DNA of 64,000 bases from Thalassomonas viridans (GTDB lineage Bacteria; Pseudomonadota; Gammaproteobacteria; Enterobacterales; Alteromonadaceae), in contig NZ_CP059733.1 of NCBI RefSeq assembly GCF_000948985.2, positions 1,550,001 through 1,614,000 on the forward strand, given 5' to 3'. The position numbers and the translations under genes are program-made. This document shows, piece by piece, positions 9,110 to 17,947 of the stretch. A model generated the notes under the pieces. The model did no database searches. It had not been told where the DNA came from and saw only the letters and a list, made by a program, of their open reading frames with translations. Numbering within the stretch: the stretch's first letter is position 1; each line of letters starts with the position of its first letter.

Positions 9110-10402
9110 TTATTTAAAACTCCTTTCAATCAAGTAATTAGCGATTTCCTCTGTTTCGTTGAGCGAACGTCTGATCAAATCCAGTGCTATGGCTGCAACG
9201 TAACGCTGAAAGGCAAGCCGGCTTCCGGGAATCAACAGGCAATGGCTTTGCAGGTTTTTGGCCGTTCCCCAGGCCAGCCATACTGTGCCTACGGGCTTTT
9301 CCTTACTGCCGCCACCGGGGCCGGCGACGCCGGAAACGGCAACGGCGTAATCGGCGGTAGATTTTTCCAGGGCTCCTTTGGCCATGGCCAGAACGGTTTC
9401 CCGGCTGACGGCGCCCTTGCTTGCCAGGATTTGCGGATCTACGCCCAGCATCCGGGTTTTCATTTTATTGGAGTAAGTGACAAAACCGGCTTCAAAGGCC
9501 TGTGAAGAGCCGGGAATTTGCGTGAGTAAGCTGGCGATCAGGCCGCCGGTGCAAGACTCCGCCGTGGCCAGTTTTTGCCCTTTCCTGATTAGCCGGGTTA
9601 ATACGTGTTCGGCCAGGCTCTTGGGCGTACCGTCGATTTCGGCGACTATATGCTGACCCAACAGGGCGCTGAGCCGTGCCTGGCATCGGGGCTTTTCGGC
9701 TTCTCCTGCCGGCGTGCGCGTGGTGAGTTTTAATTCAAGCAAGGGATCGCCGGCGCGAAAGCCCAGTTCAACACTGTCGGGCCAGTCGGGAAACTGGTCG
9801 TGGATAAGCTGTTGCAGTTTGGACTCCCCCAGGCCAAAAACCTGGAACTTGGTGATGCGGGTTTTATGCTTCCCCGTACTTTTTTCTGCCAAAGCCGGCA
9901 GGATTTGCTCCTTGAGCATCACCTTTAATTCTGCGGGCACGCCCGGGGTACAATAAATATCGCATCTCTGAAAGTTGACTTTAAAGCCGACGGCGCTGCC
10001 GATGCGGTTGGCGATAATATCACAGCCCCGGGGTAATAATGCCTGCTTTAAATTGGCGGGGGTTAATTCCGTGCCCCTTTGTTTGCACCAGGCGAGCAAA
10101 TGTTCATAAGCCTGTTCATGCTGCACCTGTGGTAGGTCCATGGCCTGTGCCAGCGCCTGGGCGGTGAAATCGTCACTTGTTGGTCCTAAGCCGCCGTTGA
10201 TGATCAGCACGTCCGCCATTGAACTCATTTGCCTGATTTCCGACACCAGCAGGGACAGATCATCGCTGACGGTGACTTTACGTTTGATTTCTATGCCGGT
10301 TTCCGCCAGCTCCCGGGCGATCATGGCGGAGTTAGTGTCGACAATATCCCCGTTTAATAATTCATTACCGGTTAATAACAGCTGAACTTTGCTTTGTGTC
10401 AT
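9110..10402 (-). CDS. cinA: CinA family protein: MoCF-like domain plus NMN deamidase domain
   Basis: 430 residues with both classic CinA halves. Residues 1-170 are the molybdopterin-binding-like (COG1058) domain, with LLTGNELLNGDIVDTNS and INGGLGPTSDDFT. Residues about 265-420 are the PncC-type nicotinamide-nucleotide amidohydrolase, with ATAESCTGGLIASLLTQIPGSS, GFVTYSNKMK and AVSGVAGPGGGSKEKPVGTVW. The likely role is salvage of deamidated pyridine nucleotides by converting NMN to NaMN. The name cinA comes from competence induction in Gram-positives, which is not implied here. Monocistronic on the minus strand and divergent from the DUF4097 gene. Confidence 0.93.
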   Translation of the reverse strand: MTQSKVQLLLTGNELLNGDIVDTNSAMIARELAETGIEIKRKVTVSDDLSLLVSEIRQMSSMADVLIINGGLGPTSDDFTAQALAQAMDLPQVQHEQAYEHLLAWCKQRGTELTPANLKQALLPRGCDIIANRIGSAVGFKVNFQRCDIYCTPGVPAELKVMLKEQILPALAEKSTGKHKTRITKFQVFGLGESKLQQLIHDQFPDWPDSVELGFRAGDPLLELKLTTRTPAGEAEKPRCQARLSALLGQHIVAEIDGTPKSLAEHVLTRLIRKGQKLATAESCTGGLIASLLTQIPGSSQAFEAGFVTYSNKMKTRMLGVDPQILASKGAVSRETVLAMAKGALEKSTADYAVAVSGVAGPGGGSKEKPVGTVWLAWGTAKNLQSHCLLIPGSRLAFQRYVAAIALDLIRRSLNETEEIANYLIERSFK

Positions 10403-10544
10403 GGTTTGTCCATTTTTGGGTTAAGGAGAAAAAGCCCTGGTCTGGCATTTTATCGGGTGAAAAATTTATTGAAACCGATTTAAACCTTTTTTTAGCTCTC
10501 TTCATCTAATCAGGTAAATATCTTATAAAAGTCAGGGAAATAAT

Positions 10545-11312
10545 ATGAATAAGCTTATCAGTAAATCATTTGGTGTTGCCGTTTTAGCCGGTGTGATGGC
10601 AGGACAGGTTAATGCCGACGTAACCGATGAAATCAACAAATCTTTTACCGTCGGGGATAACAGCAGTTTCCGTCTGGAAAATGTCAACGGCAGTGTTGAT
10701 ATCCAAAGCTGGCAGGAAAAAGTGATCCGGGTAACGGCTATTATCGAAGCCGATGATCAGGATGACAGGGATCGTATTTCTATCGATATGAGCCAGAACG
10801 ACCGGGGAGTCAGGGTTGAAACCCGCTATGAAAACAACTCGGGCTGGGGAAACAGCAATAATTCCGGCTCGGTGGACTACCGTATTATGGTACCCCAGGA
10901 TGTTGATCTTGATAAAATTGAATTGGTAAACGGCTCCTTGACCATAGAAAATGTTTTGGGGGAAGTAAATGCGGAACTGGTGAACGGTTCAATAAAAGCG
11001 TCAGGCCTGGGAGCCGATGCCGATATCAGCTCGGTTAACGGCAGTATCAAAGTGAACTACCGGCAAATAGATCAGGACCTTGAGCAAATTAAAATCGAAA
11101 CCGTTAACGGCAGTATCAAGCTTCACCTGCCGCAGGATATCAGCGCGGCAGTCGATGCCGAAACCATGCACGGCAGTATCAAAAATGATTTTGGTTTAAA
11201 GGTGGAAAAAAACTTTTTTAGCGGACGTAATATGCGCGGCGATATAGGCTCGGGCAATGCGCGTATCTCCCTTGACAGTGTCAACGGCAGCATTAAGCTG
11301 ATGAAGAAGTAG
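10545..11312 (+). CDS. Exported DUF4097 beta-repeat protein
   Basis: 255 residues. An N-terminal signal peptide ends near NADV (residue 25). The rest is a run of short beta repeats with the recurrent element VNGSI or VNGSIK (about six copies: ENVNGSVDI, ELVNGSLTI, ELVNGSIKA, SSVNGSIKV, ETVNGSIKL, DSVNGSIKL), the pattern of the DUF4097/YvlB adhesin-like fold, a right-handed beta solenoid. Periplasmic or outer-surface location is expected. The function is unknown, and related proteins often sit near ECF sigma or anti-sigma genes, none of which is seen here. AGGGA is 6 bases before the ATG. It is closed by a terminator. Confidence 0.88.
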   Translation: MNKLISKSFGVAVLAGVMAGQVNADVTDEINKSFTVGDNSSFRLENVNGSVDIQSWQEKVIRVTAIIEADDQDDRDRISIDMSQNDRGVRVETRYENNSGWGNSNNSGSVDYRIMVPQDVDLDKIELVNGSLTIENVLGEVNAELVNGSIKASGLGADADISSVNGSIKVNYRQIDQDLEQIKIETVNGSIKLHLPQDISAAVDAETMHGSIKNDFGLKVEKNFFSGRNMRGDIGSGNARISLDSVNGSIKLMKK

Positions 11313-11334
11313 TTTTCAGATAAAAATGCTACTA

Positions 11335-11367
11335 AAAGGTTATTGCCTTATGGCAATAGCCTTTTTT
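11335..11367 (+). terminator. Rho-independent terminator
   Basis: AAGGTTATTGCC/GGCAATAGCCTT stem with a TTAT loop and a T-tract, 20 bases past the DUF4097 gene. Confidence 0.88.
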
Positions 11368-11504
11368 GTTGCCTGTTTACCGGCGGTTTGCTTAGCAAAC
11401 GTTAAGCCTTATGGCGCTTATGCCGGATATGGATATAATAGCGGCAGCAATTATTAGCATTATTTACAGGGCAGAGCGCTGCCTTGTCTGATTAGGGATG
11501 TTTT

Positions 11505-12164
11505 ATGTCATTATTACCTTATGTAGAAGTTGTTACCGGGAGCGAGCCGGGGGCAAGTGTGATCTGGTTACACGGTTTGGGCGCCGACGGCCACGATTTT
11601 GAACCTATAGTACCTGAGTTAAAACTGTCGCAAAAACACGCGGTACGTTTTATTTTTCCCCATGCGCCGAAAATTCCCGTGACCATCAACGGCGGTATGG
11701 TGATGCCGGCCTGGTATGATATTTTAGATATGAATATCAACCGTAAGGTGGATAACGTGCAATTGCAGGCCTCTGCCGATGCGGTGATTGCCCTGGTGGA
11801 GCAGGAGCTGGCCCGCGGTATTCCCAGCGAGCAGATTTTCCTGGCCGGTTTTTCCCAGGGAGGCGCGGTTGCCTATCAGGCGGCGCTTTCTTATGATAAA
11901 CCCCTTGGCGGATTATTGACCATGTCTACCTATCTGGCCACCGCCGATACGCTGGAACTGCACCCGCAAAACCGGAATATCCCGGTGATGGTTATGCACG
12001 GTACCGAAGACCCGGTTGTGCCAGAGCAACTGGGCCAGGCGGCAAGCGCCTTTTTGCAAAAGCATGATTACAGTTACCAATATCATACCTACCGTATGCC
12101 CCACAGTGTTTGCGCCGAGCAAATTGCCGATATATCAGCCTGGCTGCAGCCTAAATTGAAATAA
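11505..12164 (+). CDS. Carboxylesterase/phospholipase family alpha/beta hydrolase
   Basis: 219 residues, the usual length of the carboxylesterase-2 (acyl-protein thioesterase-like) family. The nucleophile elbow GFSQGGAV is near residue 117, the oxyanion region is WLHGLGADGHDF near 24, the catalytic Asp is in HGTEDPVVP near 170, and the catalytic His is in MPHSVCAEQ near 201. No signal peptide, so a cytoplasmic enzyme hydrolysing short to medium acyl esters. The natural substrate is unknown. Monocistronic. Confidence 0.9.
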   Translation: MSLLPYVEVVTGSEPGASVIWLHGLGADGHDFEPIVPELKLSQKHAVRFIFPHAPKIPVTINGGMVMPAWYDILDMNINRKVDNVQLQASADAVIALVEQELARGIPSEQIFLAGFSQGGAVAYQAALSYDKPLGGLLTMSTYLATADTLELHPQNRNIPVMVMHGTEDPVVPEQLGQAASAFLQKHDYSYQYHTYRMPHSVCAEQIADISAWLQPKLK

Positions 12165-12202
12165 ATTCTGTTTTGCTTTACCCGGCCGCCTTAGTGCCGG
12201 CC

Positions 12203-12240
12203 CGGGGAGCATTATCATCAGGGTCAGGGCCTGCTCCCCG
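12203..12240. repeat. Perfect 9-bp inverted repeat
   Basis: CGGGGAGCA/TGCTCCCCG arms around a 20-base loop, 39 bases past the esterase stop. There is no T-tract, so it is a weak terminator candidate at best. The rest of 12165-12420 shows no gene. Confidence 0.5.
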
Positions 12241-12420
12241 TCGATGTCGGCTTGTTATCCTAAGGTACGGGCGTTAACGTCAACAGCTGCCGGGAGCAAT
12301 GCTTTGACCTGCTCTTTTTGTTTGGGGCAACAGACCAAGTTGATAGAGCTATTGCCTGGGTATATATTACAGGGATAATGGTGTATTTCTTTTCAGCCCA
12401 TTGCCAATTAAGGATAATCA

Positions 12421-13212
12421 ATGAAAATTAACCGGAAGCTACTTGTGTGTTTTTGGGCTTCCATGGTTTTTTGTTTTTTCCGGGGTGAGGCAAAGACTTT
12501 TATTATCGGCGTCGAGGATGTCAGTTATTATCCTATTTATGATTTTTCTTCGACCCGCGGCCACCAGCCGAGCTTTACCAAAGAGCTGCTCAGCACTTTC
12601 TTTGATACACACAAATACTCTTACCGTTTTATTGCCCTGCCGATCAAACGTTTTAACCAGTGGTATATTGACGAAGGCATAGATTTTAAATTTCCGGATA
12701 ATGTGCGCTGGCAACAGGAGACAGACAAGGGGCTGGATATTACTTTTAGTGATCCCGTGCTTACACTGATGTCCGGAGTTTATATGTTAAAGTCCCGGTT
12801 GCCGATGCAGCGGGATGAGGTTAAATCCCTGGGGACTATTCTCGGTTTTCAGCCAACCTTGTGGTTAGATAAGGTTAACGCCAAAGAAGTGACTTTACAG
12901 GAAGAATCTTCGCCGTTAAGCATTGTTAAACATCTTTTACATGGCAATATCGATGCCACGAATATCGACGGCAATGTGATACGCCATAACCTGGCCAGTT
13001 TAAAGCGCAGCGGTGAGCTGGTGCTGAATAAAGCTATCCACCATGAAACTTATGCTTATCATTTTTCTACGATAAAATATCCCGGGGTGATTGCCCAGTT
13101 TAATGTTTTTTTAAAAACACATGCCGCTCTGGTCAGGGCGTTAAAGCAAAAGTATCAAATCACCGAAGCGATAACACTAAGCGACAGCAGCAGTAACCAA
13201 ACGGAGGGATAA
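12421..13212 (+). CDS. Periplasmic substrate-binding-like protein (SBP_bac_3 type)
   Basis: 263 residues with an N-terminal hydrophobic signal (MKINRKLLVCFWASMVFCFFRGEA). The body has the layout of the amino-acid-type periplasmic binding fold: an opening beta strand (KTFIIGVEDVSYYPIYDF), FTKELLSTFFDTHKYSYRFIALPIKRFNQ, TFSDPVLTLMSGVYML near residue 110, and a second lobe ending in a Lys-rich helix. Many proteins of this kind in Alteromonadales are orphans with no ABC permease, and none is adjacent here. The ligand is unknown. AAGGA is 6 bases before the ATG. It overlaps the next gene by one base. Confidence 0.75.
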   Translation: MKINRKLLVCFWASMVFCFFRGEAKTFIIGVEDVSYYPIYDFSSTRGHQPSFTKELLSTFFDTHKYSYRFIALPIKRFNQWYIDEGIDFKFPDNVRWQQETDKGLDITFSDPVLTLMSGVYMLKSRLPMQRDEVKSLGTILGFQPTLWLDKVNAKEVTLQEESSPLSIVKHLLHGNIDATNIDGNVIRHNLASLKRSGELVLNKAIHHETYAYHFSTIKYPGVIAQFNVFLKTHAALVRALKQKYQITEAITLSDSSSNQTEG

Positions 13213-13592
13213 TGAAATATCACCGGGAACAACTTTTCGGTCGCTGGTATAACACAGATACCGACGACAAAGGCATCCAGACCAGCGAATATGCCGAGCT
13301 TGCCGCCGACGGCAGTTTTGAAATTACCTTTTTAACTTTTGATGACAAAGGTGAGGTGTGTGATAAAGTGATAGAGCTGGGAGACTGGGGCCTGGTAGGC
13401 GATATTCATTTTACCATCACCAAAAGTGAATTGATTGCCCAGGAGCTTTATCCTGCGGATCTGGCCAACAGTGAAAATTATCATGCCTACCGGGTGCTGC
13501 AGCTGGATAATAAAGTTTTTGAATACCAGCATATAGAAACCCGTGAAGTGTATAAGCTGCGCCGGGTTGCCGATACGGTCGGGCACTGTTAG
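13212..13592 (+). CDS. Hypothetical protein, 126 aa, lipocalin-like
   Basis: Not firmly recognised. Beta-rich, with an N-terminal LFGRWYNTDTDDKG that recalls the GxW motif of lipocalin-like domains, then alternating strands (SFEITFLTFDDKGEV, GDWGLVGDIHFTITKSE). No signal peptide. The start codon overlaps the preceding stop as TAATG with GGAGG upstream, so it is translationally coupled to the binding-protein gene and probably works with it. Confidence 0.65.
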   Translation: MKYHREQLFGRWYNTDTDDKGIQTSEYAELAADGSFEITFLTFDDKGEVCDKVIELGDWGLVGDIHFTITKSELIAQELYPADLANSENYHAYRVLQLDNKVFEYQHIETREVYKLRRVADTVGHC

Positions 13593-13700
13593 CCATGCCA
13601 TCTGAAGCCTGTTGCCGGCGGAAAGTGTTTTTTGTCCACGCGCCGTTCGGGCGAAGCCTGAATTGTTGACCCTTATTAACCTGAAAAGTTGAGAATACGG

Positions 13701-14609
13701 ATGAAGCCTTTACAAGATGCCAGTTTGATTACGGCAATAAAAACCCCGTTTACGATAAGCGGTGAAATAGACCTGGTGACATACGATGCCCTGGTGGAGC
13801 AGCAGATACTCGCAGGCGTTGACGGTATTATTGTCGGCGGTACCACAGGGGAAGGCCATTTATTAAGCTGGGAAGAGCACTTGATGCTGATCGCCCACAG
13901 TGTCCATAAATTTGGCCGGCGTTTGCTTATTGTCGGCAATACCGGCAGCAACAACACCCGTGAGGCGGTAAAGGCCACAGAAAACGGCTTTGCCACGGGT
14001 ATGGATGCGGCATTGCAGATCAACCCCTATTACGGCAGGACCTCAAATGCCGGGGTTAAAGCGCATTTTACCCGGGTATTGGATATAGGTCCGGCCTTTA
14101 TTTATAACGTGCCCGGACGCACCGGGCAGGATCTGACTCCGGACATTATTGAACCTTTGGCCCGGCATGAAAACTTTATCGGCGTGAAAGAATGCGCCGG
14201 TAATGAGCGCATCGGCTATTATGAGCAGCGCGGCATTGCCTGCTGGTCCGGCAATGATGATGAAAGCTTTGCCGGGCGCCATCAGTGCCGCTCCCACGGG
14301 GTGATTTCGGTGACTTCCAATCTTTTTCCCGGCTTGATGCGCCGCCTGATGGACGATAATGATGCCGGGCTTAATGAGCGGCTGCAGGGAATCATGAAAT
14401 GGCTGTTTTGCGAGCCCAACCCGATTGCCATCAATACGGCATTGATGATGACAGGGGCGGTCCCGCCGGTTTTCCGCCTGCCTTACCAGGCACTAACCCG
14501 GGAGCAAAGAGAGCAGGGGCTGGCGCTGTTATCGACGTTTGAAAGCGGTGAATACGTGGGGGAGCAGGCCCGTCTGCTGGCAGACAGTGACTTTATTTAC
14601 CGGGCCTAG
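13701..14609 (+). CDS. dapA: 4-hydroxy-tetrahydrodipicolinate synthase, plant-type
   Basis: Condenses pyruvate with aspartate semialdehyde, the first step of the lysine/diaminopimelate branch. Active-site elements are present: GGTTGEG near residue 44, the Tyr/Arg segment YNVPGRTGQD near 136-145, and the Schiff-base Lys in GVKECAG near 163. About 302 residues. Unlike typical enterobacterial DapA, the second half (ACWSGNDDE, HGVISVTSNLFPGLMR, WLFCEPNPIAINTA, PVFRLPY) reads like the plant/chloroplast type. A TTG at 13689 is in frame, but the ATG at 13701 has TGAGA at a usual distance and is preferred. No other lysine genes adjoin. It may be a second copy alongside a standard dapA elsewhere. Confidence 0.88.
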   Translation: MKPLQDASLITAIKTPFTISGEIDLVTYDALVEQQILAGVDGIIVGGTTGEGHLLSWEEHLMLIAHSVHKFGRRLLIVGNTGSNNTREAVKATENGFATGMDAALQINPYYGRTSNAGVKAHFTRVLDIGPAFIYNVPGRTGQDLTPDIIEPLARHENFIGVKECAGNERIGYYEQRGIACWSGNDDESFAGRHQCRSHGVISVTSNLFPGLMRRLMDDNDAGLNERLQGIMKWLFCEPNPIAINTALMMTGAVPPVFRLPYQALTREQREQGLALLSTFESGEYVGEQARLLADSDFIYRA

Positions 14610-14666
14610 CTTTTGCCTTGCCAGGTTTAGCTTTATAAGACATAGCTTTATAAAGTTTAGTTTTCT

Positions 14667-15539
14667 TTATTCCGCCAGCTGTTGTGCCACAGCATCAAGT
14701 TGCGGCCGGTATTGCTGCGGCAGTTCAAAAGAACGGGCTTCCCCGCTCAGGGGGCAGGTGAATTCTAATGATACCGCACATAGCTGTAAATTAAGGCTGT
14801 CGGGGTAGCGGCGCTCCGGGTCGCCGTGCAACCTGTCTGCCACCACCGGCAAATTGACCGAGGCCGCATGGCGGCGGATCTGGTGTTTGCGGCCGCTGTC
14901 TATTTTGACGTCCACCAGAGATAAGTCATGCTGCGCATCATACCTGAGGCAGGTAAAGGTGCTTTTGGCGCTTTTACCGTCTACCGGCGTGGTGATCACT
15001 TCCGGTTGCTGATGTTTGCTGTGATCGCCATGCACCAGGATCTGATAATGTTTTTCCAGCGCGTGTTGTTCAAACATGGCGGATAAGGCCCGTGCCGCAC
15101 TTTTACTGTGGGCAAGCAGGATTAACCCGGTGGCCGCCTTATCCAGGCGGTGAACAATAAACACCGGGCGTTCAGGTTTTAGCTGGCTCTGCGCCCAGCG
15201 CCCCAGGGTGCAATGATCACTCCATTTTGACCCCTGGGACAACATGCCGTAGGGTTTATACCAGACGCTGTAAGTTGTCAGATCACAAATTAGCTCCGCC
15301 GGTGCAACCTCTTGCGCCAGTACCTTAGGGTTATAGTAAAAATGCAGCACATCCTGTGCTTTTAACGGTTTCTTCACCCGGCGTAACCTTTGGGTATGTT
15401 TGCCCCGTGTCAGCCACAGAGCCCCTTTATTGATGGCCTGCTTTAATTCCCCGACCGGTAGCCGGCAATGGCGGGTCAGCAGGGAAATCACCGAATCGGT
15501 TTCATTTTCTACCTGGATATGCTGCTCTATAATGTCCAA
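14667..15539 (-). CDS. RluA-family RNA pseudouridine synthase
   Basis: Isomerises uridine to pseudouridine in rRNA or tRNA. The catalytic motif HRLDKAATG (Asp in the family's HRLDxxTSG) is near residue 131, followed by the KHYQILVHG and SGRKHQIRRHAAS segments typical of RluA enzymes. About 290 residues with an N-terminal S4-like part (LPVGELKQAINKGALWLTRG). The exact target base cannot be assigned from the sequence. No ATG is available at the N-terminus. TTG at 15539 is the best start, with AGGA rather far (10 bases) upstream. Convergent with dapA. Confidence 0.88.
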   Translation of the reverse strand: MDIIEQHIQVENETDSVISLLTRHCRLPVGELKQAINKGALWLTRGKHTQRLRRVKKPLKAQDVLHFYYNPKVLAQEVAPAELICDLTTYSVWYKPYGMLSQGSKWSDHCTLGRWAQSQLKPERPVFIVHRLDKAATGLILLAHSKSAARALSAMFEQHALEKHYQILVHGDHSKHQQPEVITTPVDGKSAKSTFTCLRYDAQHDLSLVDVKIDSGRKHQIRRHAASVNLPVVADRLHGDPERRYPDSLNLQLCAVSLEFTCPLSGEARSFELPQQYRPQLDAVAQQLAE

Positions 15540-15739
15540 TTTATTTAAATCCTGCTGTATCAGGGCCTGTATTTATCAAGGACGGCTATGATAACACTAA
15601 GGTCGGGCCGAGTCGGGTAAAATCACTCTCTGGCCGATTTTTTAAAGAGATTTGTTTAATAAAGCCAGTTTGCGCTGGGTTTTAGTTTTTATCGGCGCTA
15701 CTATAGCTTTATGCGAGTAAAAGAAATAAAGAGTAGTAA

Positions 15740-16087
15740 ATGGAACGCGATTTAACCCTTTTCCCCCGGGACAGTATCGGCGATGCCTTATGGCAGATGC
15801 AGCAGGACGGTGATGATCTTTCCATCCCGAGAGAAATCCAGTTTTCGGTCTTGTTTGCCGACAAACAGCAGGCGCTCAAATACGGCCAGTTGTTGTTGGA
15901 GAATAACCAGAAACTTTCCCTTTGCCCTTTCCCCGAAGATGAAACTACCCCCTGGGAAATCACTGCCTACCCGGAAGTGGAAGCCAGTTATGAGAATATT
16001 ACCGCCTACCAGGAATTGCTGGAGAACAGTTCAGCCGCTTTTCAGGGAAAATACGACGGCTGGTACTGCATTAAAAAGGGCGGGTAG
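15740..16087 (+). CDS. rraB: RraB-family inhibitor of ribonuclease E
   Basis: 115 residues. RraB binds RNase E and alters mRNA decay. The acidic N-terminus with FPRDSIGDALWQMQQDGDDLSIPREIQFSVLF, then the ferredoxin-like ...AEASYENITAYQ-type second half and a C-terminal DGWYCI, match the RraB family (DUF1260). It is slightly shorter than E. coli RraB, which carries a longer acidic tail. It begins a same-strand run with a zinc-ribbon protein and acpH. Confidence 0.85.
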   Translation: MERDLTLFPRDSIGDALWQMQQDGDDLSIPREIQFSVLFADKQQALKYGQLLLENNQKLSLCPFPEDETTPWEITAYPEVEASYENITAYQELLENSSAAFQGKYDGWYCIKKGG

Positions 16088-16089
16088 CT

Positions 16090-16305
16090 ATGGAGCTGGA
16101 TACTAAGCTGTTTTCCCGGCTGCAGAAAAGCAGCAGCGATTCTTTCCACAGACAAAAAGCCCTGCTGAAAAAAGTGATGGCAGGCAAGAAAACGCCTTGT
16201 CCCGTGTGTGGCGAAACATTAGCTTTAGCCCAGGCAAAAGCCGCTGAAAAGTTGAAGGTGGGCTGTCAAAAAGGCTGTACCGATATTGAACTGGATATCG
16301 AGTGA
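16090..16305 (+). CDS. Small zinc-ribbon protein, 71 aa
   Basis: Not recognised by name. The C-terminal half has CPVC (residues 37-40) and CQKGC (59-63), four cysteines that could hold one Zn ion. The N-terminal half is a basic amphipathic helix. It starts 2 bases after the rraB stop, so it is co-transcribed with rraB and probably translationally coupled. Confidence 0.7.
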   Translation: MELDTKLFSRLQKSSSDSFHRQKALLKKVMAGKKTPCPVCGETLALAQAKAAEKLKVGCQKGCTDIELDIE

Positions 16306-16340
16306 TAGCTTTTAAGGCTTAAAGCGCAGCACATCTTGCC

Positions 16341-16967
16341 ATGAATTATCTCGCCCATCTGTTTTTAGCCCGCAGGCTTTCCACCGGGTTGCCGTCACAA
16401 AAGCGGGCTTTGCTTTTGGTGGGCAACCTGATGGGGGATTTTGTTAAGGGGCAGGACTTTAGCCAATATCCGCCGGAGGTGGTGACGGGCATTCACCAGC
16501 ACAGGCTTATCGATAAATACACCGACCGGCACCAGGAGGTGATGCGGTTAAAGAGCCTGCTCAGTGAGAAAAGAAAACGTTTTTCCGGTATTATTGCCGA
16601 TATTGTTTTTGACCACTTCCTGGCCAGGGAGTTTGCCTCATATTCCCTTGAGCCGTTAAACCGGTTCAGCCATGGCTGTTACCGGCAACTGGCGGCACAT
16701 CTTGATTTGATGCCGGAAAAAATGCAGCTGATGGTCTCCCGCATGATAGCAGGTGACTGGCTGCCAGGTTATCAGCAGCTGTCTTCGGTTGGTCTGGCCT
16801 TAGACGGCGTCAGCCGGCGCATACGCTTTGACAACCAGCTGCTTGGCGCCATTGAAGAAGTGCAGGGCAATTACCTTGCCTACCGGCAGGCCTTCGATAT
16901 TTTTTTCCCGCAACTACTCGATTTTGTTGACCGGGCGGACGGCTTTATCCGGCCGGAGCCCGGATAA
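16341..16967 (+). CDS. acpH: Acyl carrier protein phosphodiesterase
   Basis: AcpH (DUF479) removes the 4'-phosphopantetheine arm from ACP. The opening MNYLAHLFLARRL and GNLMGDFVKGQDF, then HRLIDKYTDRH near residue 55, IVFDHFLAREF near 90, and HLDLMPEKMQLMVSRMIAGDWLPGY near 125 are the family's conserved segments with their metal-binding His/Asp residues. 208 residues against about 193 in E. coli. No signal peptide. Last gene of the rraB-led run. Confidence 0.92.
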   Translation: MNYLAHLFLARRLSTGLPSQKRALLLVGNLMGDFVKGQDFSQYPPEVVTGIHQHRLIDKYTDRHQEVMRLKSLLSEKRKRFSGIIADIVFDHFLAREFASYSLEPLNRFSHGCYRQLAAHLDLMPEKMQLMVSRMIAGDWLPGYQQLSSVGLALDGVSRRIRFDNQLLGAIEEVQGNYLAYRQAFDIFFPQLLDFVDRADGFIRPEPG

Positions 16968-16981
16968 CGAACCGTTTTGTC

Positions 16982-17656
16982 CTATAAAAAAGTGGCGATA
17001 TGCTCCAGGGATTTCTTTACCCTGGCATGCTCGGGGATAGTGGCATCCTCTGCCGGATATCCGGCAATCAGCAGCATATAGGCCCTGTCATTTTCGCCCC
17101 GCTGACAAATTTTGTTTAAAAACGACATGGGCTTTGGCGTATGGGTCAGGGTCGCCAGGCCTGAAGAGTGCAGGGCATTGATTAAAAAGCCCGTGGCTAT
17201 GCCCACTGACTCATGCACATAATAATTGGTATTGTTTTCCTCTACGGTAATGCCGCCTTTTTTCTGGCTGAAAATGGCGATAAGCCAGGGAGCGGTTTCC
17301 AGGTAAGGTTTATCGGCATCTGTACCTAAAGGTTTGAGGGCATGAAGCCACTCGTCACCGGCGCGGCCGCTGTAAAAGCCCCGTTCATGGGCTTCCGCCT
17401 GCTCGCGGATTTGCTTCTTGATTTCTGCATCTTGGATGGCGACAAAATGCCAGGGCTGGTGGTTGGCGCCGCTGGGGGCCGTGCCTGCCGCCTTGATACA
17501 GTTTTCTATGATTTGCCGGTCCACCGGGCGGTCGCTGAATTTCCGGATACTGTGGCGGCGTTTGATGTCCTGGTAAAAGCTTTGTGAGCGGCTGAGCATC
17601 TCATCTGCCGGATATTCGATATAGTCATCCAGGGGGGAGCAGTTATGGGCTTTCAT
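16982..17656 (-). CDS. Nitroreductase-family FMN oxidoreductase
   Basis: 224 residues. The FMN-binding opening RRHSIRKFSDRPV (near residue 34) and AAGTAPSGANHQPWHFVAI (near 58), followed by the C-terminal LHSSGLATLTHTPKPMSFLNKICQR and GYPAEDATIP, match the nitroreductase fold. The substrate is unknown. The arrangement resembles the iodotyrosine-deiodinase/BluB-like branch more than NfsA or NfsB, but BluB activity is not claimed. GGTGAGGTA precedes the ATG. Convergent with acpH. Confidence 0.85.
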   Translation of the reverse strand: MKAHNCSPLDDYIEYPADEMLSRSQSFYQDIKRRHSIRKFSDRPVDRQIIENCIKAAGTAPSGANHQPWHFVAIQDAEIKKQIREQAEAHERGFYSGRAGDEWLHALKPLGTDADKPYLETAPWLIAIFSQKKGGITVEENNTNYYVHESVGIATGFLINALHSSGLATLTHTPKPMSFLNKICQRGENDRAYMLLIAGYPAEDATIPEHARVKKSLEHIATFL

Positions 17657-17814
17657 TACCTCACCTTTTTCTTTGTGTATTTGTTGTTATAAAAAGTTAT
17701 GAGAACATTATTTAACCGGGAGGTTATAAATAGCAAGGGGAGGAGGGAATTGTTACCTTTTAAAATTGTAAGGCTTTATTGACGTGGTTTATTTATTCCT
17801 GAGCTGTGATTCTA

Positions 17815-17899
17815 TCCGTGAAAGCGCATCATACCGTTTGTCCTGAACCTGGATGCTCCTGTTCGTCCGTGAACCCGCATCATACCGTTCGTCCTGAAC
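17815..17899. repeat. Two-copy direct repeat, period 51 bp
   Basis: A 34-base unit beginning TCCGTGAA and ending GTCCTGAAC occurs at 17815-17848 and 17866-17899 with three mismatches, separated by 17 bases. It lies between the nitroreductase promoter and the purL terminator. Confidence 0.75.
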
Positions 17900-17901
17900 A
17901 T

Positions 17902-17925
17902 AAAAAGCGCCTTGCGGCGCTTTTT
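17902..17925 (-). terminator. Rho-independent terminator after purL
   Basis: AAAAAGCGCC/GGCGCTTTTT stem, with its T-tract on the minus strand, 22 bases past the purL stop. Symmetric enough to work on both strands. Confidence 0.88.
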
Positions 17926-17947
17926 ATAGGAGTTACCTGGTTTGCCG

